A DNA stretch of 64,000 nucleotides. It comes from Polyangiaceae bacterium (lineage in GTDB: Bacteria; Myxococcota_A; Polyangia; Polyangiales; Polyangiaceae). Made by a program: the position numbers and the translations under genes. The stretch is from contig JABFXY010000085.1 in the NCBI GenBank assembly GCA_013361525.1, forward strand, positions 1 through 64,000, given 5' to 3'. Positions within the stretch are counted from its first letter, which is position 1, and every line of letters begins with the position of its first letter. The notes below the pieces were generated by a model. It did not search any database. It was not told the origin of the DNA and saw only the letters and a program-made list of their open reading frames with translations. Below are positions 1 through 8,077 of this stretch, one piece after another.

Positions 1-48
1 CCGCCCCGCGCCGCCGCCCAGGCCCGAGCGCAATCAACTCCTCGCGGT

Positions 49-1407
49 CTACCGACCGAGGATCTTGATAAACCCGTATTCGTGCTCTGCGGACAAATCC
101 CCCCTCGCAAAGCTCCCGGCCTCAGTCCCCCTACCCGCGACGAGGACCCGATGATCGGCGAGCACTCGAGCCGCGAGTGTCACGCCAATATCCTCCGCGT
201 GCCATCGCACCGCGCCGTTCGCGTCGAGCTCGATGATGTGTCGGCCTTCGCCGAGCTCGAGCCGCGAGAGCGTCGCGACATCGTCGTGTGACCCGAACAC
301 GCGCATGAGAAGAATCGTGCCGCTATCCGGGGTAGCCGCCGCGAACCCGAGGTATTGGCCGGCCAAGTCGCTCAAGGTGCTGGCACCGTTCGTCTCGACG
401 AACCACAAGGGGTTGAAGCTCGGGTCGATACGGCTCGCGAAGATGCGTTTGTCGCCGGGAGCTGACTCGAATGAACCCCACGAGCCGCCCTTGTGCGTGG
501 CCATGAAGACGAGGTCGCCATTCGCCGGATCCGCGGCAATGGCGGGTCCTTGGCTGATGTCGATGGCAAAGCTGCGGACGTCGAGGAGATCTCCGTCGCG
601 ATTGAAGCGGGCAATGGAGTAGCCCGGGTCATTCGTCGCAAGGTGCTGCTCGACACCGTCGATGAGAATCGGGCCGTCACCTCGGTTGCCGATGAACACG
701 GCCTCTTCGCCCACGAAGACACATTGGGCGACCCACAATCCGTCGAGGGTGGCGCGGCGCTCCACACTCCGGTCCTCGGCGAGCCAGACGAGCTCGGAGC
801 CCTCTCGGTTGCTCAAGACGGCGCGTCCGGATTCGGCGACGCAGAGCTGGGTGTCGGGGCCTTGCAGGCCGAGATCATTGAACTGGAGCTCCCCGTCCGC
901 GTCGAAGTGGCTGAGGAGCGGCGCGTCGTCCGCCAGGCGGCCGTACGCGAGTAGGACGAGCGGTCGCCCGTTTCCATCGACGTGCAGGTAGAGGCCGAGA
1001 GGATGACCATCGTCCTGGAAGTACGTGCCCGCGAAGCGCCGCTCGTACAGGACGTCGAGCTCCGGGCTGAGGTGCGCGAGGAAGTTGTCGCCCTGGCCCA
1101 AGAGCTCCGCGTTCTCGCACCCGCGATAGAGAGCGCGCCCGGAGCCGATTACCCAAAACGAGCCGTCGGGTAGTGGGACGGCATCGAAGACGGCACCGTG
1201 GGTTCCGTCGGTCCGCTCGACCACGAGCTCGGTTGGTGCGCCCTCCCGATCGCAGACGGCTCCGGCGCCTGCGCCAGCGCCTCCTCCGCCGTTTGCATCG
1301 AGTCCTCCTTCGCCGGGATCGAGTGAGGATCGCGCACCGCATCCGAGAAGGAGCTCCGTGGCGATTGCGACAGCGCATTGGAAGCGTGAGGGCCGGGAGC
1401 CGGTCAT
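49..1407 (-). CDS. Secreted lipoprotein, repeat-rich (beta-propeller-like)
   Basis: Encodes about 452 residues. The ATG at 1405-1407 is preferred over the upstream in-frame start at 1488 because a signal sequence follows it directly, with a hydrophobic stretch and a lipobox (ELLLGCGARSS). A Gly/Ala-rich linker comes next, as in many myxobacterial outer-membrane lipoproteins. The body has recurring short segments of the type 'ARFNRDGDLLDVRSF' and 'IIELDANGAVRWHAEDIG', which resemble the strands of bacterial propeller or delta-60 style repeats, and it is similar in style to the lipoprotein at 6554-7918. No catalytic motif is visible. It is divergent from the OmpA gene at 1677. Role unknown; cell-surface binding or scaffolding is only a guess. 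Confidence 0.75.
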   Translation of the reverse strand: MTGSRPSRFQCAVAIATELLLGCGARSSLDPGEGGLDANGGGGAGAGAGAVCDREGAPTELVVERTDGTHGAVFDAVPLPDGSFWVIGSGRALYRGCENAELLGQGDNFLAHLSPELDVLYERRFAGTYFQDDGHPLGLYLHVDGNGRPLVLLAYGRLADDAPLLSHFDADGELQFNDLGLQGPDTQLCVAESGRAVLSNREGSELVWLAEDRSVERRATLDGLWVAQCVFVGEEAVFIGNRGDGPILIDGVEQHLATNDPGYSIARFNRDGDLLDVRSFAIDISQGPAIAADPANGDLVFMATHKGGSWGSFESAPGDKRIFASRIDPSFNPLWFVETNGASTLSDLAGQYLGFAAATPDSGTILLMRVFGSHDDVATLSRLELGEGRHIIELDANGAVRWHAEDIGVTLAARVLADHRVLVAGRGTEAGSFARGDLSAEHEYGFIKILGR

Positions 1408-1676
1408 GACCGCCGACGGTGATACTCCGTCGCGGACACGGTTGGTGACCAAGCGCACGAAAGCCCTGGCCAAGCAACCAGGTGACACGACTCATCGCAG
1501 CAGCGAGCCGTGATACTCGGCCCAAGCGTCCTAGATGTTGTAGACCGCCGTCTTGGGCACGCGTCCGCGCGCAGCCCGCGACACAACGTTTGACTGCCGG
1601 CTTTTCGGCGTGTTACCCGCCGATGTGAACCTTACGTCACCGCCCGGCCGGCTGCCGCGGTGAAGGAGCCTAACGA

Positions 1677-3605
1677 ATGCGCACGCACCGCCGTCGGTCG
1701 GGTCTGTCGAGCCGTAACGGAGCGCGGTCCCTCCCGTTAGCATTCGGATCAGCAGGGGTCGCCCTCGCATTGGTCGCCGTCGCGCCCGAGGCGCAGGCGC
1801 AATCCGAGACCCTGTCGAACGAAAACGGGGGCGCGAACGCGCACCTCTTCCGGCCGCCCGTCGACTCGAAGGGTTTCATCACGGTCAACGGCACGGACGT
1901 CGTCGGCCACCTCGACTTCAGCCTCGGTCTGTTCCTCGACTACGGGTACGGCATCATGCCGTTGACCGAGGGCAAACACGGGGAGGACGCGGATTACCTC
2001 CTCACGCACTCGTTCCAGGGGACGCTGCAGTTCAACCTGGGTGTGGCAAATCTGCTCACGTTCGGTATCGCGGTGCCGGTCGTGCTCGCGGGTATCCAGC
2101 CGAACATCGAGAACGTCGGTCCGACCGGTGGTCTCTACGACGTGGAAGAGCACTTCGCGCAGGGCCTCGAGTTCATCGCCCTGAACGCGAAGATCCGAAT
2201 CATCCGCCCCTACGACAAGCCGTCGATCGGCCTCGCCGGCATCCTGCAAGGCGGCGTGGGCGTCGCCGGCTCCGACGACTTCATCGCCGAGCCGGGCGGG
2301 TTCATCTGGCCTCAGCTCGCGTTCGAGGGCCGCGCCGCTCCGGGCGGTATTTTCCGCGTCGGCGTGAACGCCGGCTTCCGCGCGAACTTCGGCGGGACGA
2401 ACGCGGTCATGGGCGCGGACGCCGACGGCGACCCGATCCTCGACAGCGGCCTCTTCGAATACGGCCAACAGGTCACCTCGAGCCTCGGCCTCAGCATCCG
2501 GGTCGTCGACCCGCTCGACCTCATCGCGGAGACGTACGCGAGCTTCCTCGTCACGGGGGAGAACGACACCGCGCAACGAATCAGCGCCGAGGCCATCGGC
2601 GGTCTGAAGGTCTTCATCGACGGGAAATCGTTCCTCTACCTCGCGGGCGGCGCGGGCTACGCGCCCGGCTTCGAGGCGGCGACCGCGCGCGGCACCCTCG
2701 GCTTCGTGTTCGAGCCTTCGATCGGCGACCGCGATCGCGACGGCTTCAAGGACGACGAGGACGACTGCCCCGATCAGCCGGAAGACAAAGACGGCTTCGA
2801 GGACACGTTCGAAGACTCGCCCCAGGGCCAGGTCGGCTGCCCCGATCCCGACAACGACAAGGACGGCATCCTCGACGTCGACGATCAGTGTCCGAACAAC
2901 CCCGAGGACAAGGACGGCGACGAAGATCTCGACGGCTGCCCGGAGAGCCGAGACGGCGATCGCGACGGCGACGGCATCCTCGACTCGCGCGACAAGTGCC
3001 CCGACGAGCCGGAGGACAAGGACGGCTTCGAGGATCGCGACGGTTGCCCGGATCCGGACAACGACAAGGACGGCATCCCCGACGTGAAGGACGCCTGCCC
3101 CGACGATCCGGAAGACAAGGACGGCGTCGAAGACGAGGACGGCTGCCCCGAGCCGGATCCGAGCGGGCCGGTCATCATCTCCGGCAACGACATCTTGATC
3201 CTCGAGAAGGTGCAGTTCGCGACCGGCAGCGCGCGCATCCTCCCCGAGTCGAACAAGATCCTCGACGCGGTCGCCAACACCCTGAAAGAGCACCCCGAGT
3301 TCTTGCTCGTGGAGATTCAGGGCCACGCCGACGAGCGCTCCGACGACAAATACAACCTCAAGCTCACGAAGGACCGCGCGAAGTCGGTCAACGACGCGCT
3401 CATCCAGCGCGGCGTCGACAAGAGCCGCGTGCGTTCGATGGGCTTCGGCGAGTACTGCCCGCTCGACGAAGGTCACGACGAGACCGCGTGGGAGAAGAAC
3501 CGACGCGTCGAGTTCAAGATCGTTCGCACCAAGGACGGACCCACCGGCGTCGAGCTCGGCTGCGAGGTCGCGAAGGGCAAGGGCGTCCAGTCGCCGCCTC
3601 CGTGA
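1677..3605 (+). CDS. OmpA-family outer-membrane protein with TSP3 repeats
   Basis: 642 residues. A Sec signal peptide ends at about residue 42 (cleavage after AQA). Residues 45-340 are rich in alternating aromatic/Gly strands and probably form an outer-membrane barrel-like domain. Residues 347-495 hold tandem Asp-rich thrombospondin type 3 calcium-binding repeats (DRDRDGFKDDEDDCPD, then several D-N-D-K-D-G-I units each with a CP pair). Residues 498-630 are an OmpA C-terminal domain that binds peptidoglycan (LTKDRAKSVNDALIQRGV, then GFGE). The start is supported by AAGGAG eight bases upstream. Role: tethers the outer membrane to peptidoglycan. The lipoprotein at 3608 follows two bases after the stop, so the two are probably co-transcribed. 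Confidence 0.93.
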   Translation: MRTHRRRSGLSSRNGARSLPLAFGSAGVALALVAVAPEAQAQSETLSNENGGANAHLFRPPVDSKGFITVNGTDVVGHLDFSLGLFLDYGYGIMPLTEGKHGEDADYLLTHSFQGTLQFNLGVANLLTFGIAVPVVLAGIQPNIENVGPTGGLYDVEEHFAQGLEFIALNAKIRIIRPYDKPSIGLAGILQGGVGVAGSDDFIAEPGGFIWPQLAFEGRAAPGGIFRVGVNAGFRANFGGTNAVMGADADGDPILDSGLFEYGQQVTSSLGLSIRVVDPLDLIAETYASFLVTGENDTAQRISAEAIGGLKVFIDGKSFLYLAGGAGYAPGFEAATARGTLGFVFEPSIGDRDRDGFKDDEDDCPDQPEDKDGFEDTFEDSPQGQVGCPDPDNDKDGILDVDDQCPNNPEDKDGDEDLDGCPESRDGDRDGDGILDSRDKCPDEPEDKDGFEDRDGCPDPDNDKDGIPDVKDACPDDPEDKDGVEDEDGCPEPDPSGPVIISGNDILILEKVQFATGSARILPESNKILDAVANTLKEHPEFLLVEIQGHADERSDDKYNLKLTKDRAKSVNDALIQRGVDKSRVRSMGFGEYCPLDEGHDETAWEKNRRVEFKIVRTKDGPTGVELGCEVAKGKGVQSPPP

Positions 3606-3607
3606 GG

Positions 3608-4108
3608 ATGTCGATGTCTCGCTTCAAGAGCGCTTCCCTCTCCGCTGCATGGCTCGCGCTGCTCGTCACGGGCGCGGGCTGCATCGACACCGACACCGCG
3701 GTGTTCGTCGACGCGACGATCGACAACGCCGAGGCCACGGTGGAGGAGGAGGCGCTCGGCATCCACCTCACCGGCTCGTTCCAGCTCACGCTTCACCTCG
3801 GTGCGCGCGCGAGCGGGGAGAGCAGCGTCACGTTCGGGTCGTTCTCGCTCATCGACGAGAACGACACCGTCGTGGTCGAGAGCCTACCGGTCGTCTCGTC
3901 CGAGCCCGCGCCGTTCACCGTCGAGCCCGGCGGCGCGGACACCGCGGTCACGTTCACGATCGACACCGGCGTCGATCTACTTCCGGCCGAAGTAAAAGAC
4001 GCGATCTGCGCCGGCCCCGTCATCGTGAGCGGGATCATCGAAGACTCGCTGGCGACGACGTCGACGCCCGTAGAGTCCGAAGCCTTTTCGGCTGCCGGCT
4101 GTAACTAA
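3608..4108 (+). CDS. Small secreted lipoprotein
   Basis: 166 residues starting MSMSRFKS; a second ATG at 3614 is equally possible. A signal peptide with lipobox VTGAGC is followed by a mature region rich in Thr/Val/Asp that looks all-beta and lacks recognisable catalytic motifs. The gene begins two bases after the OmpA/TSP3 stop, so it is likely in the same transcript and may act with that envelope protein. Its TAA overlaps the stop of the convergent signal peptidase gene by four bases. No family recognised. Confidence 0.8.
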   Translation: MSMSRFKSASLSAAWLALLVTGAGCIDTDTAVFVDATIDNAEATVEEEALGIHLTGSFQLTLHLGARASGESSVTFGSFSLIDENDTVVVESLPVVSSEPAPFTVEPGGADTAVTFTIDTGVDLLPAEVKDAICAGPVIVSGIIEDSLATTSTPVESEAFSAAGCN

Positions 4109-4752
4109 AGCTCGTTCCAGACCAGATCGCCGTCGCGTGAGTACACCGCGACGGCGCGACCGAGCACGGTGTCTTCGTCGACGAAGCCGAACATGCGGCC
4201 GTCGCGGGAGTTGCCGCGGTTGTCGCCCATGACGAGGACCTTGCCGGCCGGCACCTTCGAGGGGCCGAAGTCGGGGCCGCCGCCGTTGGCGAGCGAGAGC
4301 GGGTGGGGCTTTCCGTCGAGGGTCTCTTCGCGGTCGTTCGCCTTCACGCGTTTGCCGTTCAGGATCACGTGGCCGTCGCGCACCTCGATGTTGTCGCCGG
4401 GCAGCGCGACGACGCGCTTTAGAAGAATGACGCCGTCGGTCGGTGACTCGAGCACCACGACGTCGCCGCGCTTCGGATCCGCCCAGCGCGTGACCCACGC
4501 GTTGGAGAGCGGCAGGCGAAGGCCGTAGGCCGCTTTGGAGACGATGACGCGATCGCCTTCGTGCACCGTGGGGATCATCGATCCGGTCGGCACGACGTAG
4601 TGGTCGGCGAGCGATGCGCGGGCGGTGAGTGCGATCCCGAGGAACGCGACCAGGCTCAGGCCGTCGCGGAGGTATCGCCGCCCTCGGGACGGGCGCTTGG
4701 ACGCCTTGTCCGTTCGACTCGGTTTACTGCCGCCGTGCTCGCCCGACGCCAT
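4105..4752 (-). CDS. lepB: Signal peptidase I
   Basis: 215 residues. Inner-membrane serine protease that removes signal peptides from Sec/Tat-exported proteins. One N-terminal membrane segment (about residues 31-48) is followed by the catalytic box PTGSMIPT with Ser58, the general-base Lys112 in LLKRVVALPGD, and the family box GDNRGNSRDGR. The ATG at 4750-4752 was chosen because the upstream extension to 5010 is low-complexity and overlaps the divergent redoxin gene. At 215 residues it is compact, lacking the long insertion of the E. coli enzyme. The many lipoproteins and exported proteins nearby are not its specific substrates (lipoproteins use LspA). Confidence 0.94.
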   Translation of the reverse strand: MASGEHGGSKPSRTDKASKRPSRGRRYLRDGLSLVAFLGIALTARASLADHYVVPTGSMIPTVHEGDRVIVSKAAYGLRLPLSNAWVTRWADPKRGDVVVLESPTDGVILLKRVVALPGDNIEVRDGHVILNGKRVKANDREETLDGKPHPLSLANGGGPDFGPSKVPAGKVLVMGDNRGNSRDGRMFGFVDEDTVLGRAVAVYSRDGDLVWNEL

Positions 4753-4867
4753 CGAATCCACGGTTCGAAAGTAGCCCCGGGGATCGGGGCGGTCAAAGAG
4801 CCGGCCGGCGTTTCCTGGCGTGCCGGGCAGGATGGAGACTCCTGCGGCAGCCTGGTACAACCCGGCG

Positions 4868-5434
4868 ATGTTCCCTCGGAGGGTGTTTGTCGGCTCCGTG
4901 CTCGGCCTCGCGTCGGCAACCGTCGGCGCCGGGTGCGTCTCGACCCGCGGGCCCTCGGTGCCACAGGGAGCAATCGCTCCGTCCTTCACCCTGAAGAGCC
5001 ACCTGGGCACCGAGGTCTCGCTCGACTCGCTGACGGCGCAGGGCCCCGCGGTCCTCGTCTTCTATCGCGGCTTCTGGTGAACGTTCTGCCGCGCCCAGCT
5101 CGGTGAGCTGGCAGAGTCGATAAACTTGTTCGATCGCGCGGGGGTGCGCGTCGTCGCGATCAGCGTCGACGAGGTCGAAGACTCCGTCGCGCTCGCGGGC
5201 AAGCTATCCATCAATTACCCCCTCCTCAAAGACGAGGGCCTGAAGGTCGCGATCGCCTACGGCGTCGCAATGCAGGGAGAGGAGATCGCGGTGCCCGCGG
5301 TCTTCGTCGTGAATGCGCAAAAGAAGATCGTCTACACGCATGTCGGCGAGTCGGTGATGGATCGACCGAGTGTCGAGACGATCCTCGAGGAAGCGAAGAA
5401 GGCGAAAGACGGAAGCGCCCCCCTCACGAAGTGA
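4868..5434 (+). CDS. Exported peroxiredoxin-like selenoprotein (in-frame TGA = Sec)
   Basis: One gene of 189 codons that looks split by TGA at 5078-5080. The N-terminus has a twin-Arg-like signal and a lipobox (PRRVFVGSVLG, then VGAGC), so the product is probably an exported lipoprotein. The domain is AhpC/TSA-redoxin: IAPSFTLKSHLG, then VLVFYRGFW, the TGA as residue 71, then TFCRAQLGEL, and later VRVVAISVDE and VPAVFVVN. Relatives read FYRGxWCxxC here, so TGA replaces the peroxidatic cysteine and gives a UxxC redox motif. Both halves stay in one frame with no other lesion, and a SECIS-like hairpin follows the TGA. The expected role is thiol-dependent peroxide or disulfide chemistry in the periplasm. 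A nonsense pseudogene is the alternative but explains neither the exact position nor the hairpin. No sel genes lie in this window. Confidence 0.85.
5081..5116 (+). promoter_or_regulatory. Candidate bacterial SECIS element
   Basis: Directly after the TGA at 5078-5080 the mRNA can fold into a two-part hairpin. The upper stem is CCAGCTC (5095-5101) paired with GAGCTGG (5105-5111), seven perfect pairs closing the tri-loop GGT. The lower stem is TTCTG (5084-5088) with CAGAG (5112-5116), with a six-base bulge on the 5' side. The GGU loop begins 22 bases after the UGA, within the spacing known for bacterial SECIS elements, and a G at the loop start followed by U fits what SelB recognises. The structure is seen by eye; no energy was computed. 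Confidence 0.75.
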
Positions 5435-5461
5435 GGGGGGCCGGGGGGGAGAAATAGCGGC
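5418..5461 (+). repeat. Palindromic 3'-end element, copy A
   Basis: CCCCCTCAC and GTGAGGGGG form a nine-pair hairpin with a GAA loop, followed by the tail CCGGGGGGGAGAAATAGCGG. The same element occurs at 16510-16551 (reverse) and 20478-20521. Here it overlaps the end of the selenoprotein gene: the TGA stop (5432-5434) is inside the right arm, so the last few residues (APLTK) are encoded by the repeat. It lies between convergent genes and can act as a transcription terminator, although it is followed by a G-run rather than a T-run. Confidence 0.85.
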
Positions 5462-5505
5462 CACGAGAGCGCCGGATCTCCCAGCGCCGCGGTCTCGTGA
5501 AATGG

Positions 5506-5724
5506 TTACACGTGAGGTCTGCGCGTCGTGGCGGGCTCGTCGCCGGTAATCGGCCAGACCGTCCAGCGGTCGTCCATTTCGTCGTAGATGCCGCCGCGCA
5601 GGGCCGCGCAATCAAAACAGAGGAACTTCTCGTCACCGAGCGCGAAACCGCGGTCTCGTCCCGGTGAGATCGTTGCGCCGCAATCCAGGCATTCGGCGAT
5701 GTCATCGAGCTCGTCGTCTTGCAT
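5506..5724 (-). CDS. Small zinc-ribbon protein
   Basis: 72 residues with two CxxC pairs (ECLDCGAT and LCFDCAAL) 17 residues apart, a four-cysteine zinc-binding arrangement. The C-terminus is rich in Trp and acidic residues (YDEMDDRWTVWP). GAGGAG lies just before the ATG. It starts 22 bases downstream of the DJ-1/PfpI gene and is probably co-transcribed with it. The spacing resembles DksA/TraR-type zinc fingers, but the rest of that fold is not evident; function unknown. Confidence 0.75.
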   Translation of the reverse strand: MQDDELDDIAECLDCGATISPGRDRGFALGDEKFLCFDCAALRGGIYDEMDDRWTVWPITGDEPATTRRPHV

Positions 5725-5746
5725 GGGTCTCCTCGATCCGTGTTGG

Positions 5747-6427
5747 TTAAGCGGCGAGCTGGCGCAGGACGAGCTGCGCCGCCGCTGCAGAAGATGCAGG
5801 GTTTTGGCCGGTGATCAGGTTTCCGTCGCGCAGGACGTACGGTCGCCAATCGGCCGCTTTCGAATACCGACCGCCGTTTTCTTTGAGCATGTCCTCGACC
5901 AAAAACGGAACGACCTCGGTGAGGCCGACGGCTTCCTCTTCGGTATCGGTGAATCCGGTAACCGCCTTTCCGTGAACGAGCGGCAGACCATCGGGGCCTT
6001 TGACCGAGCGCAATGCGCCTGGCGCGTGGCAGACGAGCGCAATGGGCTTTCCTGCGCCATATGCCTTTTCGAGCAGCGCAATCGAAGCCGGGTCCGTCAC
6101 CAGATCCCACATGGGCCCGTGTCCACCTGGATAGAAGATCGCGTCGAACGTGCTCGCATCGACGCTATTGAGAAGCACCGTGCTCGCGAGCGCCTGCTGC
6201 GCGTCCGGGTCCTGTCGGAAGCGCTTGGTCGCTGCGGTTTGCGCGTCCGGCGCATCGCTCTTGGGATCCAGCGGCGGTTGTCCGCCCTTGGGCGAAGCGA
6301 TGGTGATCTCCGCGCCCGCGTCCTTGAAGACGTAATAAGGCGCAGCGAACTCCTCCAGCCAGAAGCCGGTCTTCTTCCCGGTGTCACCGAGGGTGTCGTG
6401 CGAAGTCAGCACCATGAGAACTTTCAC
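5747..6427 (-). CDS. DJ-1/PfpI family protein (Hsp31-like glyoxalase/chaperone type)
   Basis: 226 residues from the GTG at 6425-6427, chosen because AGGAGAGGG lies just upstream and because the family begins with the strand KVLMVLTSHD; the open frame continues to 6529 without homology. Motifs: YPGGHGPMWDL and the nucleophile elbow ALVCHAPGAL with the reactive Cys. A covering segment (residues 30-110) as in the Hsp31/HchA subgroup suggests a cytoplasmic glutathione-independent glyoxalase or deglycase-like role rather than a PfpI protease. It is followed by the zinc-ribbon gene at 5506-5724. Confidence 0.88.
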   Translation of the reverse strand: MKVLMVLTSHDTLGDTGKKTGFWLEEFAAPYYVFKDAGAEITIASPKGGQPPLDPKSDAPDAQTAATKRFRQDPDAQQALASTVLLNSVDASTFDAIFYPGGHGPMWDLVTDPASIALLEKAYGAGKPIALVCHAPGALRSVKGPDGLPLVHGKAVTGFTDTEEEAVGLTEVVPFLVEDMLKENGGRYSKAADWRPYVLRDGNLITGQNPASSAAAAQLVLRQLAA

Positions 6428-6553
6428 GGGTCCCTCTCCTTCTTGCCGTCGCGTCTTCGCGATCCCGCCTCGAAATGTTTCGCGAATGCCTACGAGGGTG
6501 CAGCCCGCGTGCCACACCGGGACACGCACCCTCGACGGACCAGCAATCCGCGA

Positions 6554-7918
6554 TCAGTGAAGCAATCGACCGACGTAGAAATCGCGTTCATCCGCGATCG
6601 CAGAGGCGCCACCCACACGGACCTTGCCGGAGGCCAGCCCTTGGATGAGCGGCCTACCGTTCGTATCGAGGTCGAGCGCTTCGAGCGAAGCCTCTCCGAT
6701 GACGTCGTGTGAGCCGACGAGATTCCCGTCGGCGTCTCGTCTCGAGATCGCGACGGCACATCCTGTCGGCTTCGGTTTCGATACGTCTTCGCAGCGCTCG
6801 GTGCCGAGGACGAACGAGCCGTCCGAATGCGCAGCGACACGTGTGAACGGTTGGTCGCCGAATTGGACCCACGTCGGCTCGCCGAGATCCCCGAGCTTGG
6901 CGACGAAGTATGGTGTGTCCGCGCTCTCGTCGCCGCCTTGTTTCAGGAAGCCTCGACCGACCAGGATCGGCGAGTCGTCGGCCGCGACGGTCATATCGAA
7001 GAATTGCTCGAGGAATTGGCCGCTGGCGCGGAAGCTCTGCGTCCAGCTGACGACGCCTTCTGTCGTGATCGATTGGGCGAAGATGCCGACGCCGCGCGCG
7101 TCCTCACCGGCGACGAAGATCTCTCCTGCCGATGTGGTCTCCACGTCGAGCGGATGCAGATCCGATCCGAGTCCGAGCCCGATGGCCCAGTCGGTGGCAC
7201 CGCTCGCGTCGATGCGCGCCAAGAAGCCGGTGACCGTCGAGGAGTCGACCGTCGCATCGCCGAAGCTCACCGCTCCCTCGAGGTGACCGAGCACGAGGAC
7301 GTTGCCCTCTTTGTCGGTCGTGATGTTCGTCGTAAGCGCCACGCCATCGGTCGTGTGGATGTGCTTCGACCAGACGACGTCGCCGTCGGCGTCGAGCTTC
7401 AGAACGAACGCATCGAACCCCGGGCCTTCGCCGCTGATCGGGCCGCTCCCGAAGTCCACCGTGCCGTCGAGCGTGCCGAGCACGTACGCGTTGCCGTCGG
7501 CGTCCGTTTGGAGGCTGAGCGCGGTCTCGTCACCGGTCGCGCCGAACGAACGAGCCCAAATCGGGGCGCCACACGCGTCGAGCTTCGCAAGGAAGGCATC
7601 GGTCCCGCCGCTCGGCGCGACCTCGAATTTTCCGAGGGTGATCGGATCGGCGATCGTGCCGCCCAACCAAGCGCCGCCGGACGACTCGTCCGCAGCGAGA
7701 AGATCCAAATGCGTGTCGCCGGCCCCGTCAGCGCCGGCGATCGTTACGTACGAGTGGTTCGGGCAAACCCGAGCATTGCGAGCAAGGTCTCCAATCGAAG
7801 GCGACAAGGAGTCCGCGGCATCCTGCAGCGTCTCATCCGTTTCGTCACACGCAGCGAGCAACATGAGAAGACCGAACGCCCCCAAAGACCGGGCGTTCGA
7901 GTTCGTGATAACTGCCAT
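6554..7918 (-). CDS. SBBP-repeat beta-propeller lipoprotein
   Basis: 454 residues from the ATG at 7916-7918. A signal peptide with lipobox LLMLLAAC is preceded by a short basic region; the frame upstream to 8026 has no signal features. The mature protein has repeated units of about 45-55 residues such as GGTDAFLAKLDACGAPIWAR and FDAFVLKLDADGDVVWSKH, which match the seven-bladed SBBP ('beta-propeller repeat') pattern of secreted bacterial proteins. No enzyme motif. Probably displayed on the outer membrane. It is divergent from the heme lipoprotein at 8078, with 159 bases between the starts. Confidence 0.85.
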   Translation of the reverse strand: MAVITNSNARSLGAFGLLMLLAACDETDETLQDAADSLSPSIGDLARNARVCPNHSYVTIAGADGAGDTHLDLLAADESSGGAWLGGTIADPITLGKFEVAPSGGTDAFLAKLDACGAPIWARSFGATGDETALSLQTDADGNAYVLGTLDGTVDFGSGPISGEGPGFDAFVLKLDADGDVVWSKHIHTTDGVALTTNITTDKEGNVLVLGHLEGAVSFGDATVDSSTVTGFLARIDASGATDWAIGLGLGSDLHPLDVETTSAGEIFVAGEDARGVGIFAQSITTEGVVSWTQSFRASGQFLEQFFDMTVAADDSPILVGRGFLKQGGDESADTPYFVAKLGDLGEPTWVQFGDQPFTRVAAHSDGSFVLGTERCEDVSKPKPTGCAVAISRRDADGNLVGSHDVIGEASLEALDLDTNGRPLIQGLASGKVRVGGASAIADERDFYVGRLLH

Positions 7919-8077
7919 TCGACCGCATCGTGCAAAGACCGTGACCGTTCTCGCGCTCGAACGCCTGGTTGTGCCAAACGCGCCGCAGATGTGCCGAGTC
8001 GAACGGGTGTCCACACTGAAATTCAAGGATTCTTTGGGTGTGGCAGCCTGGCACGGTCGCTGCTCTCTGCCGCGCCC

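Noticed and set aside
1749..3476. 575-codon open frame antisense to the OmpA gene
   Set aside because: It is an artefact of high GC and of the repeated Asp/Gly codons on the plus strand; low-complexity Val/Arg/Leu product with no domain.
5078..5080. TGA as a nonsense mutation making the redoxin gene a pseudogene
   Set aside because: The codon is at the active-site Cys position, the rest of the frame is intact with a normal end, and a SECIS-like hairpin follows; decay by chance would not place it there.
8048..8064. Sigma-54-like promoter CTGGCACGGTCGCTGCT
   Set aside because: The transcript would start about three bases before the lipoprotein ATG and leave no room for a ribosome binding site; probably chance.
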